Under the pieces are notes generated by a model that searched no databases, was not told where the DNA came from, and was given only the letters and a program-made list of their open reading frames with translations. A program made the position numbers and the translations under genes. A DNA stretch of 64,000 nucleotides from Ovis canadensis (Eukaryota > Chordata > Mammalia > Artiodactyla > Bovidae), in contig NC_091251.1 in NCBI RefSeq assembly GCF_042477335.2, forward strand, positions 36,596,501 to 36,660,500, read 5' to 3'. Within the stretch, counting starts at the first letter, position 1. Every line of letters starts with the position of its first letter. This document shows, piece after piece, positions 44,601 through 55,724 of this stretch.

Positions 44601-47003
44601 ACTGGAATGTGTGGGGTGATTTCCTTACTTGGGACTGATTTGGGGAGGAAAGAACGTTTGCCTCTTTGCATCTCGTAACTGTTTTTGAGTTCTCTTCCCA
44701 GCCCTATTTCTTCTCCCTCTTTTTTCCTTCAGGAAGAGCTGTCTGGAAATTCCGAGTTGATACAAAAGTATAGAAATATCATTGCACATGCTCCCAACCT
44801 GGATAACATTGAACTGTACTGGAACAGCTACAACAAGTGAGTGGGCACGGAAGAGAATTGTAGAAGCGGGAATGGGGGTCATGGGAGGCGCAGAGGGCCA
44901 AGGGGAGGAGAAGCAGGCTGTGCGAGGTGGGCGGATTGTTGGGCAGTAGGGGGCAGCTGCAGGACAGATGGGGGTTGTGGAGGGGAGAATTCTGAGAAGC
45001 CGGCCCCCTCTCTCTTGTTACTTCCTTAGACTTTTGGATTCCCTGAAGTAAGATGATCTCCGGTCCTCGTGCCCTTCGTCCCCTTCAGTGCCCTCTGACC
45101 AGGGACCTTGGGCACAAGTGACCATAGGGCTCATGCTTGAGGCCTGTCTGCCACCTTCTCCTTCGGTTCTCACTTGTAATCACCAATATTCAACTCTAAT
45201 TTAGGGGAGGAAGATTGCTTCCTCATGGGGAAGCTGGCTTACATATGTGTGGGTACCACTGCTTGCCTAAAGTTTCTACTCTTCTTTTAAACCCTCTTTA
45301 GTCGCCGAGACCTGAACTTTGTGCGTGGAGGCGATACCACCCTCAAGTAAGACTCAAGGGATAAAGCTTTCCCTCTCTCCCTGGATCTTCCCCTACTAGA
45401 TGCTTGCATCCTTTAGAAGGAGAGTCTTTTGCCAGGGAATTTTCTTGTCACCTCCTCCCCTATCCTGTTTAGCAAACCACCACCCTCTAGGTCTTACCCC
45501 TTTGAACTCTGTTGGTGGGGTCAGCGGGGTTCAGAAGGTTGTTTTCTCTTTGGAGCCAACTGCTCTTCTGGGAGGAGGCGGAGGAGGGAGTGCCAGGGGC
45601 TCACCACCTGCTCCCCAACACTGTGCCTCTAGGTGCCCTGTGATGCTGGTGGTAGGAGACCAAGCACCCCACGAAGATGCAGTGGTCAGTAGGGAGTCTT
45701 GGGGTGGGTGAAGGAGGGTGGCAGTCAGAGGGCTAGCTTGTCAAGAAGCAAGCTCTGTTTGGGGACGGGGAGAGTAACTTTGGGGCATAAGAGGTTGATT
45801 CCTTACAAAAAGGAAATGGGCAGAGGCTTGATGAGAAAGGAACTTGGAGGACTCTTCTGGTGCTCCAGTGGTTAAAACTGCATGCTCCCAATGCGGGGGG
45901 CATGGGTTTGATCCCTGGTCGTGGAACTAAGATTCCATATGTTGTGGGTATGGGCGAAATAAAATTAAAAAAAAAAAAAAAAAAGAATTGGATCTGGGCC
46001 CCTGGGTCTTTTGGTTGGGAGGGGCCACTGGGGGTGTGACTTCATTCATTCAACCTCCTCCCTACTCCAGGTGGAATGTAACTCAAAACTGGACCCCACC
46101 CAGACTTCCTTCCTCAAGGTCAGTGACCCTATTCCACATTCAGCCTGACTCTTGGCCCCTGGTCCAGAGCCATAGATCTTCTCCAGATTCAGCTGCTAGG
46201 CTGGCTTCCAGGGTCCTACATGGGAGCAAGAAACAGAAAACACCCCATCGGCCTGGAGTGGGAAGCCTAGGGAAGAGGGCCCTCTTGTACCTCTCGGCAT
46301 GGCTCATTGGTTTATACGTTTATCACTTTTTCTGGATGACTCTTTCCTGAACAGATGGCTGACTCTGGGGGGCAGCCGCAGCTGACTCAGGTGAGCGCCC
46401 CTGCCATTCGTGGGGTGGGATATTAGTGGCCCTGAGCTATACCCTTCGCTACACACCCCATCTCCAACCTGCCATGGCTATGGGCTCCAGCTCAGTTTCT
46501 AACCTCACTTTGCTGTCTCCCTTTCCTCATTTTACTTTCACAGCCAGGCAAGCTGACCGAGGCCTTCAAGTACTTCCTGCAGGGCATGGGCTATAGTGAG
46601 TATGGGGGTCAGAGGCTGTCATGAAGACAAGAGGTTGTGGCATAGGAGGAGGGAGGGCCACGGGGGGCAGGAACCACTTCAGGCTAATTCTTCGATTTAC
46701 CACTGTCTGTCAAATCAAGCTCCTCGACCCCTGGCCCCATTTGTAACTCTTGTCTCCACCAAGTACCCCACTCTGAGTTGCCTGCTTCTCTCGCCGCCTC
46801 CGCTCTGACCGCTGGCTTCCCCTTCCGTCTCCGCAGTGGCCTCATCCTGCATGACTCGCCTGTCCCGGTCTCGCACGGCCTCCCTGACCAGCGCAGCGTC
46901 CATTGATGGCAACCGGTCCCGCTCTCGCACCCTGTCCCAGAGCAGCGAGTCTGGGACTCTCTCTTCAGGGCCCCCGGGGCACACTATGGAGGTCTCCTGT
47001 TGA
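41609..47003 (+). CDS. NDRG2: N-myc downstream-regulated gene 2 protein
   Basis: Fifteen coding exons, all GT-AG: 41609-41683, 42012-42053, 42431-42536, 42752-42872, 43054-43116, 43980-44040, 44235-44321, 44502-44558, 44733-44836, 45302-45346, 45633-45684, 46071-46118, 46355-46390, 46544-46595, 46837-47003. They sum to 1116 nt, 371 residues, the length of human isoform a. The protein has an alpha/beta-hydrolase fold without a working catalytic triad. The NDR core runs from about [14 protein letters not shown] through [16 protein letters not shown] and [17 protein letters not shown]. The C-terminal tail has two RSRT motifs, with T330, S332 and T348 at the positions known as AKT/SGK1 phosphorylation sites in human. 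The 42-nt second coding exon ([14 protein letters not shown]) is in frame and corresponds to the stretch missing from the shorter human isoform. NDRG2 is a cytoplasmic stress- and differentiation-linked signalling protein, high in brain, heart and muscle (general knowledge). The first ATG is chosen because it directly follows the acceptor at 41602. Confidence 0.98.
41900..42011 (+). promoter_or_regulatory. NDRG2: TG/TC-rich tract before alternative exon
   Basis: Repeated TCTGTGTCTGTCTCTCTGTG words and a run of TGTGTG-type elements end at the acceptor of the 42-nt exon. The bases serve as polypyrimidine tract and would also be UG-rich in RNA. Confidence 0.55.
45853..45985 (+). mobile_element. 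CHR-type SINE in NDRG2 intron
   Basis: GGACTCTTCTGGTGCTCCAG head, TTTGATCCCTGGTCGTGGAA, and an uninterrupted A18 tail. It is the only ruminant SINE inside NDRG2 and lies between the exons at 45633-45684 and 46071-46118. Confidence 0.92.
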
Positions 47004-47830
47004 GTGACCCTTGTTGCCCGGGTGTGGGACCCAGCCCTCACCTCCCCCAGTACTAACCTGGGAGGCGCACAGGGCACTGGGCCCAAGTGAGCACAGGAAG
47101 CTGGGCAGATCATGTGGGGAGATGACCTTGATCTTTGATTGCTACCCTAACCTTGACCTCTAACCTGTGATTTCCCTCAGCTCCTGGGAGAGATGTCCTA
47201 ATATCTCTTAGGGACCCAGACCCCTAAATGATCCCTCTCCTTCATCTTGGTGTTAAGGCGGAGAAGGCATGCCTCCCTGCTCCCTAATCTGGGTGTCTGT
47301 AGCTAAGGGACAAGAGGTTGTAGAAGCTGTCTATGGTGACTCCCCCAGACTCTCCCTCCTTATCCCAGATTGCAAGGGTAAGGGGCTCCGGGCTGGGGCT
47401 CCTCTCACCAAAGCTGACATGGTGTCGCGTTAATCCTTCACCTCTGAAGGGTGTGGGCCTAAATGAATGTGTGATGGGGAGAACTGCTGGTGGGTTAGTG
47501 GTCCTCAGGACATGCCAGAGACGTTCAGTGTGGAAATGGAAGTTGGAATGGGAGGTGGTGGGCGGTGAACAAGTGTGACAGAAGGGCTGGAGCTGGGCAG
47601 TAAGTAGGAAGGGGACTGGGGCCGCTGGCTGCTCTAACTTTGGTAGCTATCTAGACAGCGTGTGTCTAGAGGGGGGTGGGGGGGGAGCCAAGCTGGGCAT
47701 GGCTGCTTGGGGCTTGGCGTGGGGGTGGGAAGGGCTGCCTTGGGGCTCTGACCACAGTGTGTTATATGTGGGGGGTACCCTCCTATCTCCCACAACTTCT
47801 GCTGTAACAATAAACTATAGAGGAATCTGA
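47004..47830 (+). other. NDRG2: NDRG2 3' UTR with AATAAA
   Basis: About 810 bp, repeat-free, ending at AATAAA (47809-47814). Inferred to be one exon with the C-terminal coding part, as in other mammals. Confidence 0.85.
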
Positions 47831-47951
47831 GCTCCATTATTCTTCTGGGTCTGAATATGCCTGCCTCGTGCCCCTTTTCTGCCTTTCCCTGCTCAGCCCT
47901 TACATTTCTCTTCTTGAGGTGACAGAACCACAGGAGAGGGCTTGTATAGCA

Positions 47952-48165
47952 GAAGTGTTAGTCACGCAGTTGTGTCCAACTCTTTGTGGACCCCCTGGAC
48001 TGTGGGTAGCCCTCCAGGCTCCTCTGTCTATGAAATTCTCCAGGCAAGGATACTGGAGTGGGTTGCCATGCGCTCTTCCAGGGGATCTTCCTGACACAGG
48101 GATTGAACCCCAGACTCCTGTATTGTAGGCAGATTCTTTACTGTGTAAGCCACCAGGGAGGCCCC
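47952..48165 (-). mobile_element. Bov-tA SINE, antisense, 9-bp TSD
   Basis: Bounded by TGTATAGCA at 47943-47951 and 48166-48174. Body TCCAGGCAAGGATACTGGAG and head reversed as CACCAGGGAGGCCC. Confidence 0.93.
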
Positions 48166-48174
48166 TGTATAGCA

Positions 48175-49029
48175 TAGACACACTATAAAATGTGACCCCA
48201 TGGTCACTGGTCCCTACTCCAGTAGCATGGTATTGCCCTTGATATTGATAGGATATCCCCATTGGGGGCCAGAGGAGGGACTCACATCTTAAGAGACTTC
48301 CTTATCAGTGGACTGGCCCACTGAGAAATGCCATACAGTTTTAGAGACATCACCAAAATCATGATTTAAAGAAGGAAGCATAGAAAACTGACACAAGTGT
48401 CCAAGGACATCTTTTGACTCATTTTCCGGCAGGATCCTCCCTAGGGTTCTGTAGATTTCATTTTTGATTGATCAATACAGTCAGACCAGGCCTCATGCAG
48501 TTGCTAGCGAGGTTGATCCCAATCTGAAGACTCCTTCAGGACAGTTACAGCAAAAGAGAGGACTTCCTCTCAGGAATTTCTCCTCTTCTGTGAATCAGGG
48601 AGTTAATTAGACTATGCGTGTGGTTCTCTGAGAAGCTTTTCAAGTAAGAACAACGATCAAGAGGACTTCTGATAGTCTGTGGCTGTTGCAGGCTGATTCT
48701 TACGCTCTTGGGTCACAAGAAGTAAAAATGAGAAGGCACCATATAGCGTTACTGGCAAGAGGATTGTAGATGGATTGTTACAAGGTCATTTGTTAGATTG
48801 CTTCATATAATAGAAATGCCATAGGCAATTGCACTTTCCTCAGTGGAACTGAGCTAAGGACTAATGTAGCTTGAGATCTGGTGCTGACACATTGGCATCA
48901 GAGTGGAATGTGGAATGTATGCTTGAATCTTGAGCATTTCCTCACTGTCTCACACAGGGTGAAATCTATCTTCAATGCGGTAGGCCAGGATCAGAAGGGG
49001 GAAGTATTAGGTGACTAGCAGAGATAGAG
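48175..49029. other. Intergenic, nothing recognised
   Basis: About 850 bp without an exon, a ruminant SINE or a family I can name. It could be degraded LTR material, but nothing supports that firmly. Confidence 0.35.
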
Positions 49030-49175
49030 ACCCTGGAGAAGGGAATGGTAACCCACTCCAGTATTCTTGCCTGGAGAATCCCATGGACAGAGAAGCCTGG
49101 CAGGCTGCAGTCCATTGGGTTGCAAAGAGTCGGACGTGATGGAAGTGACTTAGCACGCGTGCACGCACACAGAAA
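49030..49175 (+). mobile_element. Bov-A SINE monomer
   Basis: CTGGAGAAGGGAATGGTAAC through GGTTGCAAAGAGTCGGACGT to ACTTAGCACGCGTGCACGCA. Confidence 0.9.
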
Positions 49176-49752
49176 TACAGAAGTTACAGAGCTGGCTATG
49201 GATGGTGAGGGTGTTGACAAACCACACACAGGGTAGACAGCAAGCAGGGCTTAAATGCCATGCTAAAGAAACAAAACAGCATAACTGGAACATTGGACCA
49301 ACCAGCTCCTAGATAAACATGCAGATAAGGCAGAGAACTCACAGCCTTGACCAGCAATACCTGCCGTTGTTCATTATGGAAGGGAAGGCCAGTCTTCTCA
49401 GTACATTTACCTACAAAGATAACATTGTTATCAGGATATTCTTCAGAAGAGGGAGTAAATTACATTTGTGTATACATATCAGAGAGTGTGTATCTGCCAT
49501 GGAGGTGGGTGTGAATGGGTGGTGACTGTATCTCTCTCTGCTACAGATGTGTCTGCATCTTTAGGAAACCCAAGAATTAAGTAGAGGGAGAGATGCTGTC
49601 TGCTGGGAGCAAGGGAGAGGGGCTTTGCTGTCCTTGACTGACCTCTCTGCTTTGTTGGTCCTGTACACTCCAGGCTAGCCCATGGGGATGCAGTGCCCCC
49701 CTGTGGTTGGCATGGTTCTTCCCAACTCCTCAGCTCCCAGGTCCCTTCCAAA
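49176..49752. other. Intergenic, nothing recognised
   Basis: No exon or repeat assigned. Confidence 0.35.
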
Positions 49753-49760
49753 GTCTCCCA

Positions 49761-50325
49761 TCAGTTCAGTTCAGTTCAGTTCAGTTCAGTTCAGTTCAGT
49801 TCAGTCGCTCAGTCGTGTCCAACTCTTTGCGACTCCATGAATCGCAGCACGCCAGGCCTCCCTGTCCATCACCAACTCCCGGAGTTCACTGACTCACGTC
49901 CATCGAGTCAGTGATGCCATCCAGCCATCTCATCCTCTGTCGTCCCCTTCTCCTCCTGCCCCCAATCCCTCCCAGCATCAGAGTCTTTTCCAATGAGTCA
50001 ACTCTTCGCATGAGGTGGCCAAAGTACTGGAGTTTCAGCTTTAGCATCATTCCTTCCAAAGAAATCCCAGGGCTGATTTCCTTCAGAATGGACTGGTTGG
50101 ATGTCCTTGCAGTCCAAGGGACTCTCAAGAGTCTTCTCCAACACCACAGTTCAAAAGCATCAATTCTTCGGCGCTCAGCCTTCTTCACAGTCCAACTTTC
50201 ACATCCATACATGACCACTGGAAAAACCATAGCCTTGAGTAGACAGACCTTAGTCGGCAAAGTAACGTCTCTGCTTTTGAATATGCTATCTAGGTTGGTC
50301 ATAACTTTTCTTCCAAGGAGTAAGC
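49761..50325 (-). mobile_element. BovB 3' fragment with expanded TTCAG tail
   Basis: An antisense, 5'-truncated BovB of about 565 bp. Its minus-strand frame (50383-49886) is still open through the C-terminal RT tail. The left edge has nine TTCAG units in a row (49761-49804). GTCTCCCA occurs at 49753-49760 and 50326-50333 as the likely target duplication. Confidence 0.93.
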
Positions 50326-50333
50326 GTCTCCCA

Positions 50334-50997
50334 TAGCTCTTTGTGATTCTAGTGGTAGCTCTGGAGGGAAGGCCTGATACCATGGTCAGCAGTGGTCTGT
50401 GGCTCTTCCCATTCTTAAGATCAGAGCTTAGAGGAGAGGTGAGGGGACTTGATAGATGTCAAACCACAAACTACCGCTCTTTTGTCGTGGCTTCAGGCTT
50501 AGGACTCTTGTTTCTCTCTTCCTCTTGTTCTCAAGGAATGTTTCCCTGACTTTAGCGACCGAAGCCCAAGACAGCTAAGCAAGGGTGCCATGGGAAGGAG
50601 ATTAAAATTAGAACACAGTGATGAGAGCCCTTAAAAATTCCGGAACTACTAAAGACAGATGAAAGGGTGATTCTCTGAAGGAACACACAAAGCTGTGAAA
50701 CTGCAGCAGGAGGATAGCCGTTAAGCTTTAGAGAGCACTCTTCTAACAGGGAACAGCCAGAGTGGGAGACACCACCTTTCTACAGAGATTTTAGGACTAA
50801 AGTGGAAAGTGTGAGTCAGTTCTGACCACAGGCCAGGGGTGTGGTCAGGGTAAACAGTGCCCAGAGCAATGTAAGTCACAACATAACCTTCTTTTCTCAC
50901 CAACATTAGAATTTTCCTCCAACTGGATAAATATACAGCAAAAATAGAATGCTTCTTTCCTGTTTTTTCACTTTCAATGAATCTAAAGAAAGTAACT
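50334..50997. other. Intergenic, nothing recognised
   Basis: No exon or named repeat. It may be old LTR-type sequence, unproven. Confidence 0.35.
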
Positions 50998-51395
50998 CAG
51001 GGACTTTCCTGGTGGTACAGTGGATAAAAGTCTGCCTGCCAATGCAGGGAAACATGGGTTCAATCCCTGGTCTGGGAAGATCCTACTTGCTATGAAGCAA
51101 CTAAGCTCGTATGCCACAAGTACTGAGTCCGTAGAGCCCAGGAGCTGAAACCGCTGAAGTCCACGTACCACAGCTCTTGCAGTCAGTGAGTTTAGGGCCT
51201 GAGAGCCACAACTACTAAGCCTCTGTGCTGCAGCTGCTGAAGCCCACGAGTCTAGAGCCTGTGCTCCGCAACAAGAGAAGCCACTGCAATGAGAATCCTG
51301 CGCACCGCAACTAGAGGGTCGCCCCTGCACTCTCTGCCAGAGAGCCAGAGAAAGCCCTCACACAGCAGTGAAGACCCTGCACAGTCAAACAAGTA
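50998..51395 (+). mobile_element. CHR-1-type SINE, long form
   Basis: GGGACTTTCCTGGTGGTACAG head, GAAGATCCTACTTGCTATGA, AGCCCACGAGTCTAGAGCC, AATGAGAATCCTGCGCACC, AGTGAAGACCCTGCACAG. The tail is interrupted by the next element and resumes as AAATAAAGAAATAAAG after 51607. Confidence 0.9.
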
Positions 51396-51397
51396 AA

Positions 51398-51607
51398 TCT
51401 GTCTGTTAGCTGCTCAGTCGTGTCCGGCTCTTCGTGATCCCATAGACTGCAGCCCTCCAGGCTGCTGTGTCCATGGGATTTCCTAGGCAAGGATACTGGA
51501 GTGGGTTGCCAGTTCCTTTTCCAGGGGATCTCCCCGACCCCGGGATTGAACCTGGGTCTCCTGCACTGCAGGCAGACTCTTCACCATCTGAGCCACCAGG
51601 GAAGGCC
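51398..51607 (-). mobile_element. Bov-tA SINE inserted in a CHR-1 tail
   Basis: GCTGCTCAGTCGTGTCCGGC through GATCTCCCCGACCCCGGGAT to GAGCCACCAGGGAAGGCC, sitting inside the A-rich tail of the CHR-1 element at 50998. Confidence 0.93.
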
Positions 51608-52319
51608 AAATAAAGAAATAAAGTCACCACCTCCACTCCTAGTCTGTGGAGATTATTAAAGACGCCAGTTGTCAATTATTTACTTTTTTTTCAGTTTTTG
51701 TTGTTACTTTTAAAATATAATTTTATTTATTTAAACATTAATTATTTAAATAAAGTTATATAAAAAAAGTAACTCACAACCAAAACTGAAATAAAAAAGG
51801 ACATAATTGGCAACTGTTGTTAAGCATCTGCACAGACTGGGGGTGGGGGTGGGTGTCACACCTGTCTGTACCCCTTCTTGCTTCACCTTTGCTGGTAACT
51901 ATGGGCTTCTTCCTCAGGTTGGGGGCTGGGGCGGGGGGGAAATGTGAGGGTATTTGGCTGATTGGCGCACTCATGTTACCAACACACCCCAATTAGCTGT
52001 TTCTTACTCTATCACCCAGAGCCAGGAGCAAGGGACTGTTTCCTTTGGCAAGACATTGGAAAACTGTCCTTCAGGGGAGGGGTGAAATGGCATGAACCGC
52101 CTCATGAGAATTAGTTCAGAGCGCTTTGGTTTTTGTTCCTGGGTGTATCTTGTTCACATGTGTTGTTCTCTGGCTGGCCTCCCACCTGGCTCTGAGGTGT
52201 TCACTGAATAATGTTCAGTATGCTGTTCCCCATCTCCATTTTTTCATACAACAGCAATATCTAAACCCAACCCTTAGCTCATAAGCAAAGGAAAGGTGGG
52301 GAGCTCCCAAGGATTACTT
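51608..52319. other. Intergenic, nothing recognised
   Basis: A+T-rich start (51660-51770), then unassigned sequence. Confidence 0.35.
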
Positions 52320-52333
52320 CAAAGAATTATTTA

Positions 52334-52460
52334 CTTTTTAAATTTGTAATTAATTTATTTCTTGGCCACTCCATGAGACTTGTGGAATCTCTTCCCTGAG
52401 CAGGGATTGAACCTGGGCTTTGGCAGTGAAAGTAACCACTAGATCACCAGGGAACTCTCC
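52334..52460 (-). mobile_element. CHR-type SINE, antisense, with TSD
   Basis: Reversed CHR (GGGATTGAACCTGGGC, CACTAGATCACCAGGGAAC). CAAAGAATTATTTA at 52320-52333 and CAAAGAATCATTTA at 52461-52474 differ by one base. Confidence 0.9.
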
Positions 52461-52474
52461 CAAAGAATCATTTA

Positions 52475-54964
52475 TTGGTACAAAAATGGAAAGCTGGCTC
52501 AAAGTGGGAAGGAAGTTGGAGGTTTCATTCTTTTGTTTCAGATTTTTTTTTCCTGTTTAAATAAGTAAAAAATAGATGGCGTGGAGAAGACGGTTGAGGA
52601 AGAGACACAGAAAGAAAACTTGAGAAGATTTGAAAACTATTTGTATAAATCCTCTTGTGATTATTCCAACTAGTTTCTCCTCTTATTCACTCTTCCAACC
52701 TATATATCTTCCCTCTGATTTTTATATTTCAACTCTCGTGACTCTAATTTTCTTCGGTTACAATCTATCTTTCAAGGCTGTGTGAATCAGGGTTCACTCC
52801 TGAATCTGGCTTCTAGTCACCAGGCCCCAGTTAACTCAGCTCTCCCTCCTGTCCTATGGTTCTTATTCCATTCTTTCTCATTTCTAGCTCATTCAGAAAT
52901 CACACTCATCTTCTGCTCCCTTAGAGCCTTTTCTGGCTCCTTGCTGGGGATTCAGAACTTTTGAAAATGATCAAGATTGTTCCTTTTCTTCATCACAGTG
53001 TTCTCTCCATGTGGCATTCCCTAGCTCTATTCCAGCTCTTGATACAATATGGTTCAAACTAAAGATGGTTCCTGGTTGGTAAGAATCTTGAGAAAGGAAA
53101 AGGAAATGGACTTTGGAAGGCTGAAAGCGGAGGAGGAGAAAGGAAATCTAAAGGCCCGTGGGTTGGGAGGAAGCAAAAAAATGCATGACCCACTCACGCT
53201 TGAAATCTCCAGCCTCTGCTTATTGTCGTCAAATGCTGATAGCATCAGTGACCCAGAAACGTATGGAGAGCCCTAGAGTCTAATGTACTCCTCCTCAAGC
53301 CTTCTTTCTGTAGTCATACAAATCCTCAGGACCAGAAATAGCTAACTTCCATATAATCGTGTCCCTTCCAAAGTCCTGGCAAGATCACTGGAGTCGAAGG
53401 CAGCAGAGAATCGATGTTGGGTGGAATCTCTTCTGTTTGCCCTTCCAGAGTTCTTTAGGACCTGTGCCTCGCAAGGCTGACCTATGTGCAATCACCCATA
53501 GACATTTTCATCCTTGGTTTCTGTTTGGGTATGGCCAGCAGGAGACACTGGCTGCAGGCCACAGAGAAGGAGAGTGAGGATATTCCTCTGACTTCCTCCT
53601 GGTCCCTGCAGTTTGGCTGTATCCCTGTACCAAGGCCACAGCTCTTATTGGACAGCCCTCTAGTTTCTGGTTGCTACTCCCTCTGTTCAGCCCAGGTAAC
53701 AGCATTGTTATTACTCAGCCCCAAGCAATTGCACCATCCCTTGTTGCTCTGTCTAAACCCTGCCCATACCTTTCTATATACTCCCTTTGTTAAGCTTGCC
53801 TCACTTATCCAGTGTGCTCTCTGCTTTCTTATGAAACTCTGACGTGGAAGATGGGGAGGGAAAGGTAAGGTAGGAGAAGAAAAGCTACATCTTGAGTTTT
53901 TCTTAGAATCACAAAAACATGGGTTTGAAGCCCAGTTAGCTACCAAGGTATTTAACTTTTCTAGTACTTTCCTTGACTTACCATAGGGATAATATTTACC
54001 TGGTAGAGTTGGGAAGGTGAGATAAAATGTGTGAAAGCAATAGAACAGTGCCAGATGCTCAGCATAGAAATTCTATCATTACTACATTGGAGTGTACTCC
54101 ATGTGAGTGCAATTAATACCGAAGGGCAAACAAAATAGGATGATGCTTCAGGGAAATTATTTCCCTTGTCAGACATTTTTATTTAGCTTTGCCCGAGGCT
54201 TGCCTTCTCACTGATCCTTGTGAGTGTAAGCTGGGTTGGTGCTGGTGGAGTTTTGTGTATCTGACAGGAGACAGACTGAGACAAGAATGAAACTCAGGAG
54301 ACCTTGTCTGTGTTAAGTCCAGTTAAATACCAAAAATCTGAGAAGGAGCAAACTGGTGAGCAGTTGAGCGCACAGGGCATACCTTCTCTTTCCCTATTTC
54401 CCCACTAAGTCTGATATATTCCTCCATCCCATGGGTCAGCGGCTGGGCAACGGTCATTTGCTCCCCCTCGGTTTTAGATAATGTATATGTCTTTAGCAGC
54501 TCTTAGGAGAAACAACACATTGTAAGAGTTACTCAAACTGAAAGGCAAATGGTCTAGAAAGGAGGGGCTGCAGCCATCGTGGCAGGTAAGGCAGGGAGAA
54601 AGAAAGTCATCAAGTCACAGTTTGAGCCCAGTAATCACCCCAGACATCTATCTGGCATCTTTCTCTCTCTCCAAATACACTGCTTCTTAATCCCTCAGCA
54701 TGAGGCTGCTGGAAGGAGACAGAGACTCCAAGAAGAGCAAGAGTGTCCCTGAAGCCACATGGGGCTCAGCATGAAACAGGAAGCATATGGAAATAGCCTC
54801 CATTTAGCTCTATCTCAAAAGTCTGTTGGATACTTTGTGGGAGGCTGATAACAGGCACTGGGAGTAGGGTGGGTGTGGATAGCATAGGAGAAAAATCTAG
54901 ATCCCTAAACCTCTTCTCTCTGAATGTGGGAGCTCTGGCTCAGTTTCTCAAATCTGTGCGTAAG
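52475..54964. other. Intergenic, nothing recognised
   Basis: About 2.5 kb between NDRG2 and SLC39A2 without a supported exon or ruminant repeat. Frames at 53049-53276 and 53486-53842 lack domains and Kozak or splice context. Confidence 0.35.
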
Positions 54965-55175
54965 GAGGCTTCCCAGGTGGTGCCGGTGGTAAACCACACT
55001 CCTGCCAATGCAGGAGATGCAAGAGATGCAGGTTCAATCCCTGGGTTGGGAAGATCCCCTGGAGGAGGGCATGGCAAGCTACTCCTGTATTCTTGCCTGA
55101 AGAAACCCCATGGACAGAGGAGCCTGGTGGGCTATGGTCCATAGGGTTGCAAAGAGTTGGACATGACTGAAGCGA

Positions 55176-55180
<5 letters not shown>
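54965..55180 (+). mobile_element. Bov-tA SINE
   Basis: GGCTTCCCAGGTGGTGCCGG head, GGTTCAATCCCTGGGTTGGG, GACATGACTGAAGCGACTCA end, running into a (CA)n. Confidence 0.93.

Positions 55181-55221
<41 letters not shown>
55179..55221. repeat. (CA)n microsatellite
   Basis: About 20 CA units grown from the tail of the Bov-tA element. Confidence 0.97.
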
Positions 55222-55223
<2 letters not shown>

Positions 55224-55466
55224 AAGACATGCATACGTGCATAACGTGGTAGTGAGTTGCTGGAATTTCAGCAATGTTCCCATAACTGGAGGGGCTCGGC
55301 CTGCAGCTGACAGAATGAATGACTGGGGGCCCAATTCCAGAAAACAAGACCGTGTCCCACACTCACCCTTCCCACCTGCCACTCCACCACCTCCTGACCA
55401 GGCACCTCCTAGGCAGCCCAGAGAAATGAAGCGCAGCACAGCTGAAGGGGAAGGACAAAATGACAT

Positions 55467-55472
55467 TTTATT
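55467..55472 (-). terminator. SLC39A2: SLC39A2 poly(A) signal AATAAA
   Basis: TTTATT on the plus strand, about 255 bases past the SLC39A2 stop; it defines a short 3' UTR. Confidence 0.75.
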
Positions 55473-55724
55473 ACACATAACAGCACAAATGGGACAAGAG
55501 TCAAATCCTCTCATTTATAAGTACTCAACCAAAACAACTTTTTCTCGGTCCTGTATGAGAAATGGCATCTCACGTGGTGAAAAGTTGGGGTCCAGGTTAT
55601 GGCACAATGCCTAGTAAATGTCACTGTGTCTCAGGAAAGAAATGTCAGAGGGCGAAGTCATTTGAGCAGCTTCTTCTGGGAGTAGGGAGGTCATCTTGGG
55701 TCCATCAGAAAAGTCAGGAATCTC

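Noticed and set aside
49761-49804. CRISPR-like or satellite array
   Set aside because: A pentamer microsatellite at a BovB end, without spacers.
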